Shown here in pieces: positions 63,237-64,000 of a DNA stretch of 64,000 nt. Made by a program: the position numbers and the translations under genes. Source of the DNA: Baylisascaris procyonis (Eukaryota; Nematoda; Chromadorea; Rhabditida; Ascarididae); assembly GCA_037389465.1 (NCBI GenBank), contig JAZARR010000197.1:7025001-7089000 (forward strand), in the 5' to 3' direction. The notes beneath the pieces are model-generated. The model was not told where the DNA came from. It ran no database searches and saw only the letters and a program-made list of their open reading frames with translations. Each line of letters opens with the position of its first letter. The stretch's first letter is position 1.

Positions 63237-64000
63237 GTGAAATATATAGAAATGGGATAGTTTCAAATAAAGCATTATGTAAAAGAATTATAGATGTGAA
63301 TTGTATTTGGATGATTCGCAGATTTGATAGGCATCCAAAAACCCACAAAAATTACATCAAAAATTTATTGATTCTAGTAAAATCAATCATATCGGTTCAT
63401 TCGTATTTATAACAGAGAATCGAACTGTTTTACAAATTTATTCATGAATTGAAATTGGCAAAACGCTCCGAAACAGTAGACAACATGAAGTGATAGACTT
63501 TTAGAATGAATGACCTTTGGCCTCTCCGGCACAAATGATAGCGTTAAACGAATGATAAGAGAGGCCGAAGTAAACAGCGCAATACTCTAGAATCAGACAA
63601 AAATAAAGATAAAAAACAACTAAATTGTATTATTTGTACTGCACAGAAGTGAAGTGATGAGTTGTTTTAGTCCATTAGCATACAATAGTATCTTATGGAA
63701 TCATTGAAGATCACGCATCCCATTCAATGGTTCCAAAAAATTGAAACGCGATTCAATGAATTCTAGACATAGAAGCAATACCGAAAATCAACGAATACAA
63801 AAGTGGCATCATTTAGGAGGAATTTTTTCTCATATTCCACTTGCGATCCCCACCTACACAAATACTCTGAAGACTGTAATTTTTTTTTTTTTTTTTTGAG
63901 GGAGGAGGGGGAGGGGTTGGTGAGAGTGAAGGTGGGGGAAACAAAAGGGTACCAGTTGTAGAAAATACACTTCAAATGATACAAATGCGAAATTGCGAAT
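63237..64000. other. Upstream flank of chdh
   Basis: AT-rich sequence ending with a T-run and a purine-rich tract at about 63881-63950. It is presumably part of the chdh 5' region. No promoter element is recognised. Confidence 0.5.

Overview
The window is AT-rich eukaryotic DNA, most probably from a nematode. It carries two multi-exon genes with short exons and nematode-style TTTCAG or TTTTCAG acceptors, long introns full of simple repeats, and proteins whose family assignment is clear. The long introns and base composition suggest a spirurid or filarial-like (clade III) worm, but that placement is inference.

Layout: positions 1 to about 32,900 hold no gene I can name. They contain simple repeats, a large inverted repeat around an (AT)n tract (10,632-10,931), an 11-bp tandem array of splice-donor-like units (23,925-24,023), copies of a dispersed repeat, a locally GC-richer block (15,779-16,080) and a few exon-like ORFs without homology. 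Positions 32,994-46,104 (+) carry a rapsyn homologue (rpy-1 type): TPR domain, RING-H2 and a long C-terminal tail. I resolved it into 13 exons, including an 18-codon microexon, plus one possible 111-nt cassette exon. Positions 46,105-49,391 are the convergent intergenic region, with a 29-31-bp minisatellite and one unassigned exon-like ORF on the minus strand. Positions 49,392-62,682 (-) carry a mitochondrial choline dehydrogenase (GMC oxidoreductase) in 14 exons encoding 611 residues. Upstream of it lies a near-identical copy of most of its first exon (63,123-63,236).

The two genes are arranged tail to tail and have no evident shared function. Rapsyn clusters acetylcholine receptors beneath the muscle membrane. 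Choline dehydrogenase oxidises choline to betaine aldehyde in mitochondria. Choline links the two only loosely, and I do not claim co-regulation.

The most notable observations are these. First, the duplicated chdh first exon differs from the original at only five positions, all synonymous third-codon positions, while its ATG has become CTG. Second, the splice donor needed to reach the last three rpy-1 exons reads CT instead of GT, leaving an immediate in-frame stop. Third, the rapsyn tail carries an extra Cys pair, an SH3-ligand-like proline run and a PDZ-ligand-like C-terminus. Fourth, there is a long inverted repeat whose loop is an expanded AT microsatellite. Fifth, a LINE 3' end sits antisense in a chdh intron.
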